In this document: piece after piece, positions 1 through 7,867 of the stretch | How positions within the stretch are numbered: position 1 is the stretch's first letter | Layout of the letters: each line of letters starts with the position of its first letter | Source of the DNA: Gammaproteobacteria bacterium | GTDB taxonomy: Bacteria; Pseudomonadota; Gammaproteobacteria; VBWC01 | Assembly: GCA_006218035.1 (NCBI GenBank) | Contig: VBWC01000016.1 | Location: 1 to 64,000, forward strand | Reading direction: 5' to 3' | DNA length: 64,000 nucleotides | Position numbers and translations under genes: made by a program | The notes under the pieces: model-generated | What the model saw: the letters and a program-made list of their open reading frames with translations, nothing else | What the model was told of the DNA's origin: nothing | Database searches by the model: none

Positions 1-56
1 TCCACACTTTGGCACCTAGATGCCGTTTTAGAAAGTGGGCGTCCATTCCATTACCC

Positions 57-82
57 TACCCTCTCCCGGAGGGAGAGGGGAA
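57..82. repeat. Short GC-rich palindrome (CTCTCCC family)
   Basis: The stretch holds CCTCTCCC, a three-base spacer and GGGAGAGG, so it can fold into a short hairpin. The same palindrome recurs at 35771-35822 and 41293-41385, always between genes, so it is a dispersed extragenic repeat. The window start (1-170) holds no gene that I can support. Confidence 0.6.
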
Positions 83-102
83 ACATTGGACATCCCAATC
101 GT

Positions 103-180
103 ATCGACACCCAGTCGTGTCAACATCCTTCACACATCAACACCCAGGCCATATCAACACACGCCCCGTATCAACACCCA
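103..180. repeat. Degenerate TATCAACACCC repeats
   Basis: Variants of TATCAACACCC occur about five times with roughly 16-20 base spacing just downstream of the DMT transporter gene. Copies are imperfect and the last one overlaps the stop codon of that gene. I see no coding sense in them; they may be a decayed tandem repeat. Confidence 0.4.
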
Positions 181-1046
181 TCCCGCGTATGACTCCTGGC
201 CGCGAACAATGCCGCCGACACGATCAGTGCGCCGCCTATCCATTCGTTAAGCTGCACCAGTTCATCGGTCAGTAACTGGGCCGACACCGAGCCGGCGACG
301 AGTTCGAACAGCAGGATCACGGCGGAACGATGTGCCGGCATATGGGTGACGCCGTAAAGCACTGCCATGGTCATGACCAGCATGCCGATGGCGCCCAGCG
401 CGAACGCGGAAAGGTAAACGGTACCGTCGACCTGCGGCAGCGGCGGCGTGGTGATCGCCAGCAACGCGATGGCGACGCCTATCACGCCTGTCCAGGCGAC
501 CGCCGCCTTGGTCCAGATCGACACGCCCTGCACCTTGCGCGCGATGACATTCGACAACGCAAAGGCCGCACCGGAGGATATCGCCAGCCAGTCCGCCGGG
601 TCTTGCGGCCAGGGCAGCCCGACGGCCGGATTCCATAACATGATCACGGCACCCACCATCGCCAGCACCAGCGTGGCTTTGGCCTCGCGCGCCATGGGCT
701 CGTGCAGGATCAGTCTGGCGAACAGTACGGTCCACAACGGCGACAGGTAGAACAGCAACAACACGCGCACCACGTTGCCATCGATCACCGCGAGTATGAA
801 CGCGACGTTGCACCAGCCGCTGGCCAGCGCCAGCACGGCGTACTGACCAAGGTGGCGGCTTTCGACGCGATGCCGCCACAGCATCGGCAGACCGGCCAGC
901 AGCGCGGCGCAGTACAGAATCAGCGACGACCACAGCCCTTGCAGGCCGGCGTTCTCGAGCAGGCGCAGCGGATACCACATCACGCCCCACATCGTTGAGC
1001 TGATCAGCAGGGCGATGACGGGCACAAATGTCGACAAAGGAGTCAC
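171..1046 (-). CDS. DMT/EamA-family inner-membrane transporter
   Basis: A 291-residue, almost wholly hydrophobic protein with about ten predicted membrane spans, in two similar halves as in the drug/metabolite transporter (EamA) superfamily. The N-terminal span carries the MWGVMWYPLR type of motif seen in these exporters, and the second half begins near residue 150 (WLAISSGAAFALSNVIARK). The length is normal for the family. Substrates of such proteins range from amino acids to metabolites and cannot be read from sequence. The assigned start is a GTG without a clear ribosome binding site, so the first few residues are uncertain. The neighbour at 1179-1880 is on the same strand, but a 130-base gap makes a shared operon unproven. 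Confidence 0.85.
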   Translation of the reverse strand: MTPLSTFVPVIALLISSTMWGVMWYPLRLLENAGLQGLWSSLILYCAALLAGLPMLWRHRVESRHLGQYAVLALASGWCNVAFILAVIDGNVVRVLLLFYLSPLWTVLFARLILHEPMAREAKATLVLAMVGAVIMLWNPAVGLPWPQDPADWLAISSGAAFALSNVIARKVQGVSIWTKAAVAWTGVIGVAIALLAITTPPLPQVDGTVYLSAFALGAIGMLVMTMAVLYGVTHMPAHRSAVILLFELVAGSVSAQLLTDELVQLNEWIGGALIVSAALFAARSHTRDGC

Positions 1047-1178
1047 GGGCGGTGAGGTGAAGCGTCGGGTTGGTTAAGGTAGCGACGAGTATACAGACTC
1101 TGCAACCGTGTCAGTTGCCACGGTTACAGCAACGATCCCCGGATTCCGCTGCGCTGCCGGGGCGGCCATTGACGTGAC

Positions 1179-1880
1179 CTAGCACCAGCTCGCCTGTCCC
1201 TTCGGCGACTCCAGCAGCTCCAGTACATTCGCCTCGACGATCCGGTAGCCGACGTTACCGTAGAGCTTCTGGCGACCGTCGTTCAACAGATAGGTCGGGC
1301 TGCCTTCGAGCCGGTAGGCCTCCTTCTTCTCGAAGTCATCGCACAGCGCCGCCATCGCCGCGCCGCTGTTGATCTGTTCCATCAGCGCGTCGACCGGCAG
1401 ACGCATTTCCCCGGCGATTTCCAGCAGCACCGCCAGCTGGCCGATATCCCTCGCCTCTTCAAAAAAGGCGCAGCGCACGCGCCAGATCAGTTCTTCGAAC
1501 ACGGTTCTGTCGTCATACCCGGCCACAGGCTCGCCGGAGATCACGCCGTGCTGTTCCAGCAACAAGGCCGCTTTGAGAAACAAATGGCCCATGGCCGACG
1601 ATGCGGGGCGGCAGACCTTCCACGCATCCGGATTGATTTCCACATGCGGAAACGATCGACACACCTCGACGACGTGATCGCCGTAGGCGGCGTATCCGCC
1701 ACGTCCCTGCCAACCCTGGCCGACACGCTTGTCGGTGTTGCCGAACACATTGATGAAGTACTGGTGTATCGAAATTTCGCTGCCGAGCTGTTCCTTCAAC
1801 TCGGTGAGGCGGATCTGGGACACATAGGCCCAGACGCAGAGCACGTCGGAGAAATAGGCAAGCTGTACCGGTACGGCCAT
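1179..1880 (-). CDS. DsbA-fold thioredoxin-like protein (2-hydroxychromene-2-carboxylate isomerase/FrnE type)
   Basis: The 233-residue protein opens with a thioredoxin-type strand and the active-site segment SDVLCVWAYV, and near the C-terminus has GSPTYLL, which matches the cis-proline loop of DsbA-fold proteins. The usual CxxC is reduced to a single cysteine (CVWA), so classic disulfide exchange is unlikely; a glutathione-dependent isomerase or reductase role is more plausible. There is no signal peptide, so it should act in the cytosol. Length suits the FrnE/HCCA-isomerase group. The ATG start is supported by the fold beginning immediately after it. The substrate is unknown. Confidence 0.75.
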   Translation of the reverse strand: MAVPVQLAYFSDVLCVWAYVSQIRLTELKEQLGSEISIHQYFINVFGNTDKRVGQGWQGRGGYAAYGDHVVEVCRSFPHVEINPDAWKVCRPASSAMGHLFLKAALLLEQHGVISGEPVAGYDDRTVFEELIWRVRCAFFEEARDIGQLAVLLEIAGEMRLPVDALMEQINSGAAMAALCDDFEKKEAYRLEGSPTYLLNDGRQKLYGNVGYRIVEANVLELLESPKGQASWC

Positions 1881-2129
1881 GGTTGTTTTCTATTTAACGC
1901 TGCGTTGGGATTCGCTGCGATTGTCTCGCTTATGCAGGTGCGGGGCAAGCCGACACGCGTCAACGCCGGTCACCGCAGAAGCTGGCACGCCGCGACACTG
2001 CGAGCGTCACCCCGGCAACGCGCCCGGCGCGGATATGAATGTCGTCGGCCAGCGTCACTCGGTACACCACAGCCTGTGCGCGCAGCCATGGACCGGTCGT
2101 AACGGACGCCAGGCCGACGCTTCGATCAC

Positions 2130-2618
2130 CTATTCCTCTTCGAGATACGTGATCACGTCCTTGCGCACCACGCGGTACAGCGTCCATTGCTTCAACGGCT
2201 TTGCACCGAGGTTTTTGTAGAAGCGCCTGGCATTGCGGTTGTCGCGATAGACGATGCCGTCGACACGCGGGCAATCGCGCTCGATGCTGATTTTCAACAC
2301 CTCATTGATCAGCTGCCTGCCCAGCCCGAGTCGCCGCCTCGCGGGCGTCACGTAGATATCCTCAAGGTACAGGCACGGGCGCGCGTGATAGGTCGAATAG
2401 TTGTGATAGAACGCGGCAAACCCGGCCAGCTCGCCATCGACGTAACCGGCCAGAAACTCGATCGCCGGGCGAATGCCGAAGGCATGCTGCTTAAGCCGTT
2501 CGGCAGTCATCTCGAACTCGTCGAGCGCGTCGTCGGCCTCGGCGAGTTCGCGTAATAAAACAGCAATACCGCCGATATCCTGTTCGGATGCCTTTTCTAC
2601 GGTAATTCGACGAGTCAA
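2130..2618 (-). CDS. GNAT-family N-acetyltransferase
   Basis: About 162 residues with the GNAT fold: the acetyl-CoA loop appears as YVTPARRRLGLGRQLI, and the C-terminal part has the usual N.rArrFYknlGA signature (RDNRNARRFYKNLGAK). The open frame continues upstream to 2762, but that part reads through a dispersed repeat (2681-2781) and is not protein-like. I therefore choose the TTG at 2618, which has a purine-rich GGGAAGAG just upstream. Such enzymes acetylate small amines or diamines (the sequence resembles the SAT-like subgroup), but the substrate cannot be fixed here. Confidence 0.8.
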   Translation of the reverse strand: MTRRITVEKASEQDIGGIAVLLRELAEADDALDEFEMTAERLKQHAFGIRPAIEFLAGYVDGELAGFAAFYHNYSTYHARPCLYLEDIYVTPARRRLGLGRQLINEVLKISIERDCPRVDGIVYRDNRNARRFYKNLGAKPLKQWTLYRVVRKDVITYLEEE

Positions 2619-2680
2619 CTCTTCCCTTCTCCCTGCGGCGCTCCGGCTTCCTTCCCGGGCAACTCCCGGCACCATTTTTA

Positions 2681-2781
2681 GGAACCTCTGATGTGTCGTC
2701 ATTCCGGCCCCCGCCTGCGCGGGGGCCGGCTGCGCGCAGCGGAGAGCGGGAATGACGGACAAGAAATTAATCAGAGCTTCC
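2681..2781. mobile_element. MITE-like element with GGAAnCTCTGAT ends
   Basis: A roughly 101-bp element begins GGAACCTCTGAT and ends ATCAGAGCTTCC, an inverted pair, with a second inverted pair GTCATTCC/GGAATGAC inside and a strong central GC hairpin (CCCCCGCCTGCGCGGGGG). TTA occurs on both outer sides. It is one of several copies in the window (5986, 43988, 51532, 54371 and 58262). It lies in the 447-bp gap between the acetyltransferase and the tyrosinase gene; the rest of that gap (2782-3065) shows no gene or clear promoter. Confidence 0.65.
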
Positions 2782-3065
2782 CTTACGTTTCAACTATACC
2801 TTTACGGCGGGACGGCGGGAACCGTTGCGCGACGGCGCGGCCGTCCCGGGGTTCTCCCGGTGTGATCGCCAGGCGGGTCGAGGATGCGCCGGCATTCGCA
2901 CGCCCGTCGCGCCCGGTAATTTCTCACATTTCCCGGGCAACATTTCTCACAGTCTTTCCCCCCGTTTCGTCGTTAACTCAATGACACCACACATAGCGCC
3001 GTTAGCCGCGTTCGGCCACGGCCATTCACCGACGCCAGCGTCACCGACCACAGGAGAACCGTCCC

Positions 3066-5924
3066 ATGAAACCCGTCCGCCGCAATGTCGCCCATCTCAG
3101 CCAGGCCGAGCGCGATGCGTTCGTCAACGCGATCGTGCAACTCGATACATCGAAGGTATTCCCGGACGGCGTCTCGTACTGGGACAAGCAGGACCAGATC
3201 CACCAGGCTACGCACGTGCACGGCGGCGCGGCATTCCTGCCGTGGCACCGCGAGCTGCTGAACCGCTTCGAGGCCATGCTGCAGGAGGTCGACCCGAGTG
3301 TCGCGCTGCATTACTGGGACTGGACCGAGGACCCGCGTGTGGCGTCCAACGGTTCCGGCGGCACGGTTAATCTGTTCACCGCGGCGAACTTCGGCAGCTC
3401 CACCAGCCGCGCCGGCGTGCCGTTCGACAGCTTCGATAACGGCGGCAACTTCGCCGGCAGCCGCGACGACACCGGCAACCCGGCCGATCCGCCGCAGCAG
3501 ATCACGCGCAACCTCAACGCCGGCGCGCCGGGCGTCAATTCGGACAACGACATCATCACGTCGGCCGACGGATTGCCACAGGCACAGCAGTGGGCGGAGT
3601 TTCGCGACGTGCTGGAAAGCTCGCCCAACCACAACTCGGTGCATGGCTATTTCGGCGACGGCAGCACGATCAAGGCGTCGCACTCGGCGTTCGAGGACCC
3701 GTTCGTATTCTTATTGCATTCGAACATCGACCGGCTGTGGGCGATGTGGCAGATGCAGCCGGGTTACGAATGGCGGCTCGACCCGAGCCAGACCTACGGC
3801 GATGAGACCGGCGACGCCGAGATCATCGAATATCTCGAACCATGGTCCGGCACCGTGCATTTCGGCAGTCCGGTGCCGCCGTGGGACCCGGGCAACCCGG
3901 ACAACGAGATCGAACTGAAAAATTCGCGCCACCCCACCGTCGTGCAACCACCGTGCTATGACACGCTGCCGGTGTCGGTCGAGCTGCAATCGCCATCGTC
4001 CGGCGCGCCGCTGACCTTCAACGACATCCCCGAAGGCACCGAGACAGTGCGCGCAGCGGTGTTTGCGATACGCGCCTGCGAGGACATCACCTTCGACATC
4101 ATCGCCGGACCGGGCGCGGCCTTCGGCGCACCGCTGGGTACCGGCGTCACCGTGCCGTACAACGCCGGCGCGCTTGCCAACGGTTATGTGTGGGTGTCCT
4201 ACCAGGGCACGACGGCCGGTGCCGCCGCGGCCGGCAGCGTCACGATACGCTGCAACGAGACCGGCGAGGAGTGGATCATCCCGATCACCGCGAACACGAT
4301 TACCAAGCCCAAGGTCGCGTCGATGCTGGTGCTCGACAAGTCCGGCAGCATGGCCTGGAGCTCGGGTATCCCCGGCGAGACGCGGCTCCAGGTGCTGAAG
4401 TGGGCCGCGCCGCACTTTGTGCATGCGATGGGTAACGACGACGGCATCGGCATCGTCAGCTTCGACCATGACGCGTATCCGGTGATGCCGGTAACGCCGG
4501 CCGGCTCGTTGATGTTCGGCGCCGGCCGCGCCCAGGCATTGAACGCGATCAACCTGCATGACGAGGACGGCGGCGCGACGTCGATCGGCGACGGCCTCGA
4601 TCTTGCGCACGCGACGGTAGACCCGGTCGGCGGCTATGATCACAAGGCGCTGATCGTGTTTACCGACGGTCAGGAGAACACACCGCAGTACATCGCCGAC
4701 GTCGCGGCGATTCTCAACGAACGCGTGTTCGCGATTGGGCTGGGCCGCGCCGATCAGCTTGACGTGTCGACACTCGATACGCTGACCAGCGGTTCAGGCG
4801 GTTACATGGTCATGACCGGCGATCTCGACGTCAACGACCAATTCCGGCTCAGCAAGTATTTCCTGCAGATACTCGCCGGCGTCACCAACACGGCCATCGT
4901 CGTCGATCCGGAAAGCACAGTGCTGCCCGGGACCAAACATCGCATCCCGTTCACGCTGACCGGCGCGGACACCGAGACCGATATCATCCTACTGTCGCCC
5001 GACCCGTGGGCCCTCGACTTTTATCTGGAGACGCCGGACGGCAAGACCATCACACCCGCCGATGCGGCCATGCTGCCCGCCGTGACCTATGCGACCGCCG
5101 ACACGCTGCACATGTACCGCGCAACGCTGCCGATCCCGGTCGCCGGCGGCAAGGCGCACGGCGGCACCTGGCATGCGGTGATCTCGGTCGACGCCGGCAA
5201 CTTCAAGAAATACGTGTCGAAGCTGCGCGATAGCAACATCAGCCGCTGGTCGGCCAGCACCGCAATCCACGGCATTCCGTACAACCTCGGCGTCTACGCC
5301 AAATCGAACCTGCGATTGCGCGCGTCGGTTATCGCCAACAGCCATGAACCCGGTGCGACGGCGATGCTGCGCGCGGTGCTGACCGAATCCGATCTGCCGG
5401 TGGATCATCGCGCCGTCGTGCGAGTCGTGATACTGCGGCCGGACGGCACGACCGTTACCGTACCACTGACCGAGGGCGCGGCGGGCGAGTTCGAGCGGCC
5501 GGTCATGTTGTCACAGGCGGGCGTATACCAACTGCGTTACCTCGCCACCGGCACGACGCGCCGCGGCCAGCCGTTCACGCGCGAGGAGCTGCGCTCGATC
5601 GGCATTGCCCACGGCGCCGACACGCCGCGCCCGCGCAAGCCGGACGCGCGCGACAACGAGCTGTGCCGGCTACTGGCATGCCTGCTGGCCGACGAAGGCG
5701 CGCTGAAACTGATCGAACGCCTCGGCCTCAACCCGAAACGGCTGCTGGAATGCCTGAAGGAACTGTGCCGCAAGGTACAGCACGGCGACTCGACGTTCAC
5801 CGGCCACGCGGCGGCGGTCGCTCCGGCGACCGCGGCTAGCGCGTCACTGACGGAACTGCGCAAACTACTGGCGCAACCGGAAGTGCGCGCGATGCTCGGC
5901 AGGCTGTCACGCGTGGAGAAATAG
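3066..5924 (+). CDS. Tyrosinase-VWA fusion protein
   Basis: A 952-residue protein with a type-3 copper tyrosinase domain (about residues 5-230) followed by a von Willebrand factor A domain (about 417-600). Copper site A shows HVHG (H52) and FLPWHR (H61), with H46 or H50 as a candidate third ligand; site B shows HNSVH (H189, H193) and FLLHSNIDRLW (H218). The VWA domain has the metal-ion motif DKSGS near residue 424 and a later FTDG. The rest is beta-rich, ending in a Cys-containing helical tail. No signal peptide or membrane anchor is visible. A ribosome binding site AGGAG precedes the ATG. Tyrosinases oxidise phenols to quinones; the VWA part may bind a partner or substrate. A perfect terminator hairpin follows at 5939. 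Confidence 0.85.
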   Translation: MKPVRRNVAHLSQAERDAFVNAIVQLDTSKVFPDGVSYWDKQDQIHQATHVHGGAAFLPWHRELLNRFEAMLQEVDPSVALHYWDWTEDPRVASNGSGGTVNLFTAANFGSSTSRAGVPFDSFDNGGNFAGSRDDTGNPADPPQQITRNLNAGAPGVNSDNDIITSADGLPQAQQWAEFRDVLESSPNHNSVHGYFGDGSTIKASHSAFEDPFVFLLHSNIDRLWAMWQMQPGYEWRLDPSQTYGDETGDAEIIEYLEPWSGTVHFGSPVPPWDPGNPDNEIELKNSRHPTVVQPPCYDTLPVSVELQSPSSGAPLTFNDIPEGTETVRAAVFAIRACEDITFDIIAGPGAAFGAPLGTGVTVPYNAGALANGYVWVSYQGTTAGAAAAGSVTIRCNETGEEWIIPITANTITKPKVASMLVLDKSGSMAWSSGIPGETRLQVLKWAAPHFVHAMGNDDGIGIVSFDHDAYPVMPVTPAGSLMFGAGRAQALNAINLHDEDGGATSIGDGLDLAHATVDPVGGYDHKALIVFTDGQENTPQYIADVAAILNERVFAIGLGRADQLDVSTLDTLTSGSGGYMVMTGDLDVNDQFRLSKYFLQILAGVTNTAIVVDPESTVLPGTKHRIPFTLTGADTETDIILLSPDPWALDFYLETPDGKTITPADAAMLPAVTYATADTLHMYRATLPIPVAGGKAHGGTWHAVISVDAGNFKKYVSKLRDSNISRWSASTAIHGIPYNLGVYAKSNLRLRASVIANSHEPGATAMLRAVLTESDLPVDHRAVVRVVILRPDGTTVTVPLTEGAAGEFERPVMLSQAGVYQLRYLATGTTRRGQPFTREELRSIGIAHGADTPRPRKPDARDNELCRLLACLLADEGALKLIERLGLNPKRLLECLKELCRKVQHGDSTFTGHAAAVAPATAASASLTELRKLLAQPEVRAMLGRLSRVEK

Positions 5925-5938
5925 ATCGGCCGGCGTAT

Positions 5939-5973
5939 CCCCGCCATCGCCATAAGCCGCGATGGCGGGGTTT
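5939..5973 (+). terminator. Rho-independent terminator after the tyrosinase-VWA gene
   Basis: A perfect 12-bp stem (CCCCGCCATCGC pairing with GCGATGGCGGGG) with an 8-base loop is followed by a short T-run, 15 bases after the stop codon. It supports a monocistronic transcript. Confidence 0.8.
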
Positions 5974-5985
5974 GACCAGGTTCGC

Positions 5986-6112
5986 CCTCTGAATAATTCG
6001 TCATTCCGGCCGTAGCGCAGCGGAGAGCCGGAATCCAGTGCTACGCATTCAGCGGTTTACTGGATTCCTGCTTTCGCAGGAATGACGGATAAGAAATTAT
6101 TCAGAGATTCTT
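5986..6112. mobile_element. MITE-like element, degenerate ends
   Basis: The left end CCTCTGAATAATTCGTCATT and the right end ATTATTCAGAGATTC are inverted partners, and GTCATTCC/GGAATGAC lies inside. The interior GGAATCCAGT...ACTGGATTCC is itself an inverted repeat. The outermost GGAA bases are lost on the left, so this copy looks old. It occupies most of the gap between the tyrosinase gene and motA. Confidence 0.6.
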
Positions 6113-6286
6113 TCTGGACCGGCAAACCTTGCCGCTGTTGCCCGCATTGAGCTGCCAAAATCCGCCACCTCGCGCGATCGTGTTGCCGAAACCGAACACT
6201 AATGCCGTCGCTATCCGTCCGGACAAGCCGAATGTTGATCCGGCACGGATATTGCCCCTTTCTTGGGAAAACATACAGCGACAGCG

Positions 6287-7093
6287 ATGAAAAAATTTAT
6301 CGATACACAAAACTCGGCATTGATCGGGCTGCTTGGCGGCGTGCTGGTGCTGGCGACGATGGCAATGGCGTCGCACCAGGATCTGCTCGGACTGTTCAAC
6401 CTGCCCGGACTGGTGATGGTGCTCGGCGGCACACTCGCCGCGACGCTGGTCAGCCGGCCGATGAAGGACGTGATCACGGCGCTGCGCGCACTGCGCGCGC
6501 TGCTGCGCGACGAGAACCCTGGCCTGACCGGCGAGATCGGTCATTTATTGAATATCGCGCACTGGTATCGCGACGGCAATCTGCGCGCTGCGGAGCAGGC
6601 CATCGAGCAGGTCAGCAATCCGCTGCTGCGCGCCGGCGCGCAACTGGTGATCGACCGCGAACCTATCCAGGACATCGTCAAGTTATTGCAATGGCGCGTC
6701 ATCGGCGCCCGTACCCGCGATCTGAACAACGCCCAGATTCTGCGCACGATGGCGATGTTTGCCCCGGCGTTTGGCATGCTGGGCACGTTGTTCGGCCTGA
6801 TTCAGATGCTCGCCATCCTCGGCGCATCCGGACTGAGCGAGATCGGGGCAACGATGTCCTTTGCGCTGATCACGACGCTGTACGGTCTGTTGCTCGCCAA
6901 TATGGTATTCAAGCCGCTGGCGATGAAAATGGAACAGCGCATCGAACACCAGACGATGCTGATGAATTTTATTATCGAAGGCATATTGCTGCTGCATGAC
7001 CGCCGTCATCCGACGGTTATCAAAGAGGCACTTACCACCTACATGCAGCAACATCACACGGCAGCGCCGGACGCTATCGTGAAGGCCGCCTGA
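6287..7093 (+). CDS. motA: MotA/PomA-like stator subunit
   Basis: A 268-residue membrane protein with the MotA layout: two N-terminal spans, a large cytoplasmic loop (about residues 50-150), then two spans joined by the GMLGTLFGLIQML and ATMSFALITTLYGLLLAN segments that line the ion channel. It should pair with the next gene product to form an ion-driven stator complex. I start at the ATG at 6287 (MKKFIDTQ); an in-frame TTG at 6263 is less likely. No flagellar genes are visible nearby, which is common for stator operons. Proteins of this superfamily also power other envelope machines, so flagellar use is an inference. Confidence 0.85.
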   Translation: MKKFIDTQNSALIGLLGGVLVLATMAMASHQDLLGLFNLPGLVMVLGGTLAATLVSRPMKDVITALRALRALLRDENPGLTGEIGHLLNIAHWYRDGNLRAAEQAIEQVSNPLLRAGAQLVIDREPIQDIVKLLQWRVIGARTRDLNNAQILRTMAMFAPAFGMLGTLFGLIQMLAILGASGLSEIGATMSFALITTLYGLLLANMVFKPLAMKMEQRIEHQTMLMNFIIEGILLLHDRRHPTVIKEALTTYMQQHHTAAPDAIVKAA

Positions 7094-7106
7094 TCCGGGC
7101 TTGCGC

Positions 7107-7820
7107 ATGAATCGCACCAGCCTAGACTCTTACCAGGGCATCCATCATCGAAACAGCGCGTTTCATCCGGTCGCTGCGCCACATGACGCACAGGAAAGCG
7201 ATGGCTGGCTGATCAGCTTTGTCGACATACTGACGCTGCTCGTCACGCTGTTCGTCGTGTTGCTCGCGTTCAGCCAGTACTCGGGACAGGTCAAGACGGC
7301 GTCGAAGGTAAAGGCGGAAAAACACGTCATGGCCGGCACGACGGCAACGCAGCAGAACGACACGCCACCGGCCCGGGAACTGATCGACGACCTGACGATA
7401 CCGCCGGACCTGCAACACCAGCTGGAAATCACGCGCACCGCGACGTCGGTAAATTTCGAAATCAAGGACAGCGTGCTGTTCGACACCGCCAGTGCCGATC
7501 TGAAACCGGCCGGCCGCACGATACTCGCGCGCATCGCCGGTGTGCTCGACAAAAGCCGCTACCAGATCTCCGTGGAAGGCCATACCGACAACGCGCCGAT
7601 ACACACGGCACGCTTTCCGTCGAACTGGGAGCTGTCTACGCTACGCGCCACGACGGTCACCCGTTACCTGATCGAACAGGGCATAACAACCGAACGCCTG
7701 CGTGCCACCGGCTATGCGGATACGCAACCGCTGGCGGTCAATACCGACGACACCGGCCGCGCGCGTAACCGGCGCGTATCGCTGGTGGTGAATCTGAACG
7801 ATCCGGTCAAGCAGTTCTGA
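7107..7820 (+). CDS. motB: MotB-like stator subunit with OmpA-type peptidoglycan-binding domain
   Basis: A 237-residue partner of MotA. A single membrane helix follows the plug-like DGWLISFVDILTLLVTLFV stretch, whose aspartate is the expected ion-binding residue. The C-terminal half is an OmpA/MotB domain with VEGHTDNAPI and the NRRVSLVV end, which anchors stators to peptidoglycan. It lies 13 bases after motA and is surely cotranscribed. I start at the ATG at 7107, not the upstream TTG. The protein is somewhat shorter than flagellar MotB of enteric bacteria. It converges on the eptA gene, with a 47-base gap. Confidence 0.87.
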   Translation: MNRTSLDSYQGIHHRNSAFHPVAAPHDAQESDGWLISFVDILTLLVTLFVVLLAFSQYSGQVKTASKVKAEKHVMAGTTATQQNDTPPARELIDDLTIPPDLQHQLEITRTATSVNFEIKDSVLFDTASADLKPAGRTILARIAGVLDKSRYQISVEGHTDNAPIHTARFPSNWELSTLRATTVTRYLIEQGITTERLRATGYADTQPLAVNTDDTGRARNRRVSLVVNLNDPVKQF

Positions 7821-7867
7821 CGGGCTGTATACCGAACGGCACACAGCGACGGTAATACGCGTCTGTC

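Noticed and set aside
2619-2762. N-terminal extension of the acetyltransferase
   Set aside because: It translates a dispersed repeat and has no family similarity; a TTG start inside is better supported.
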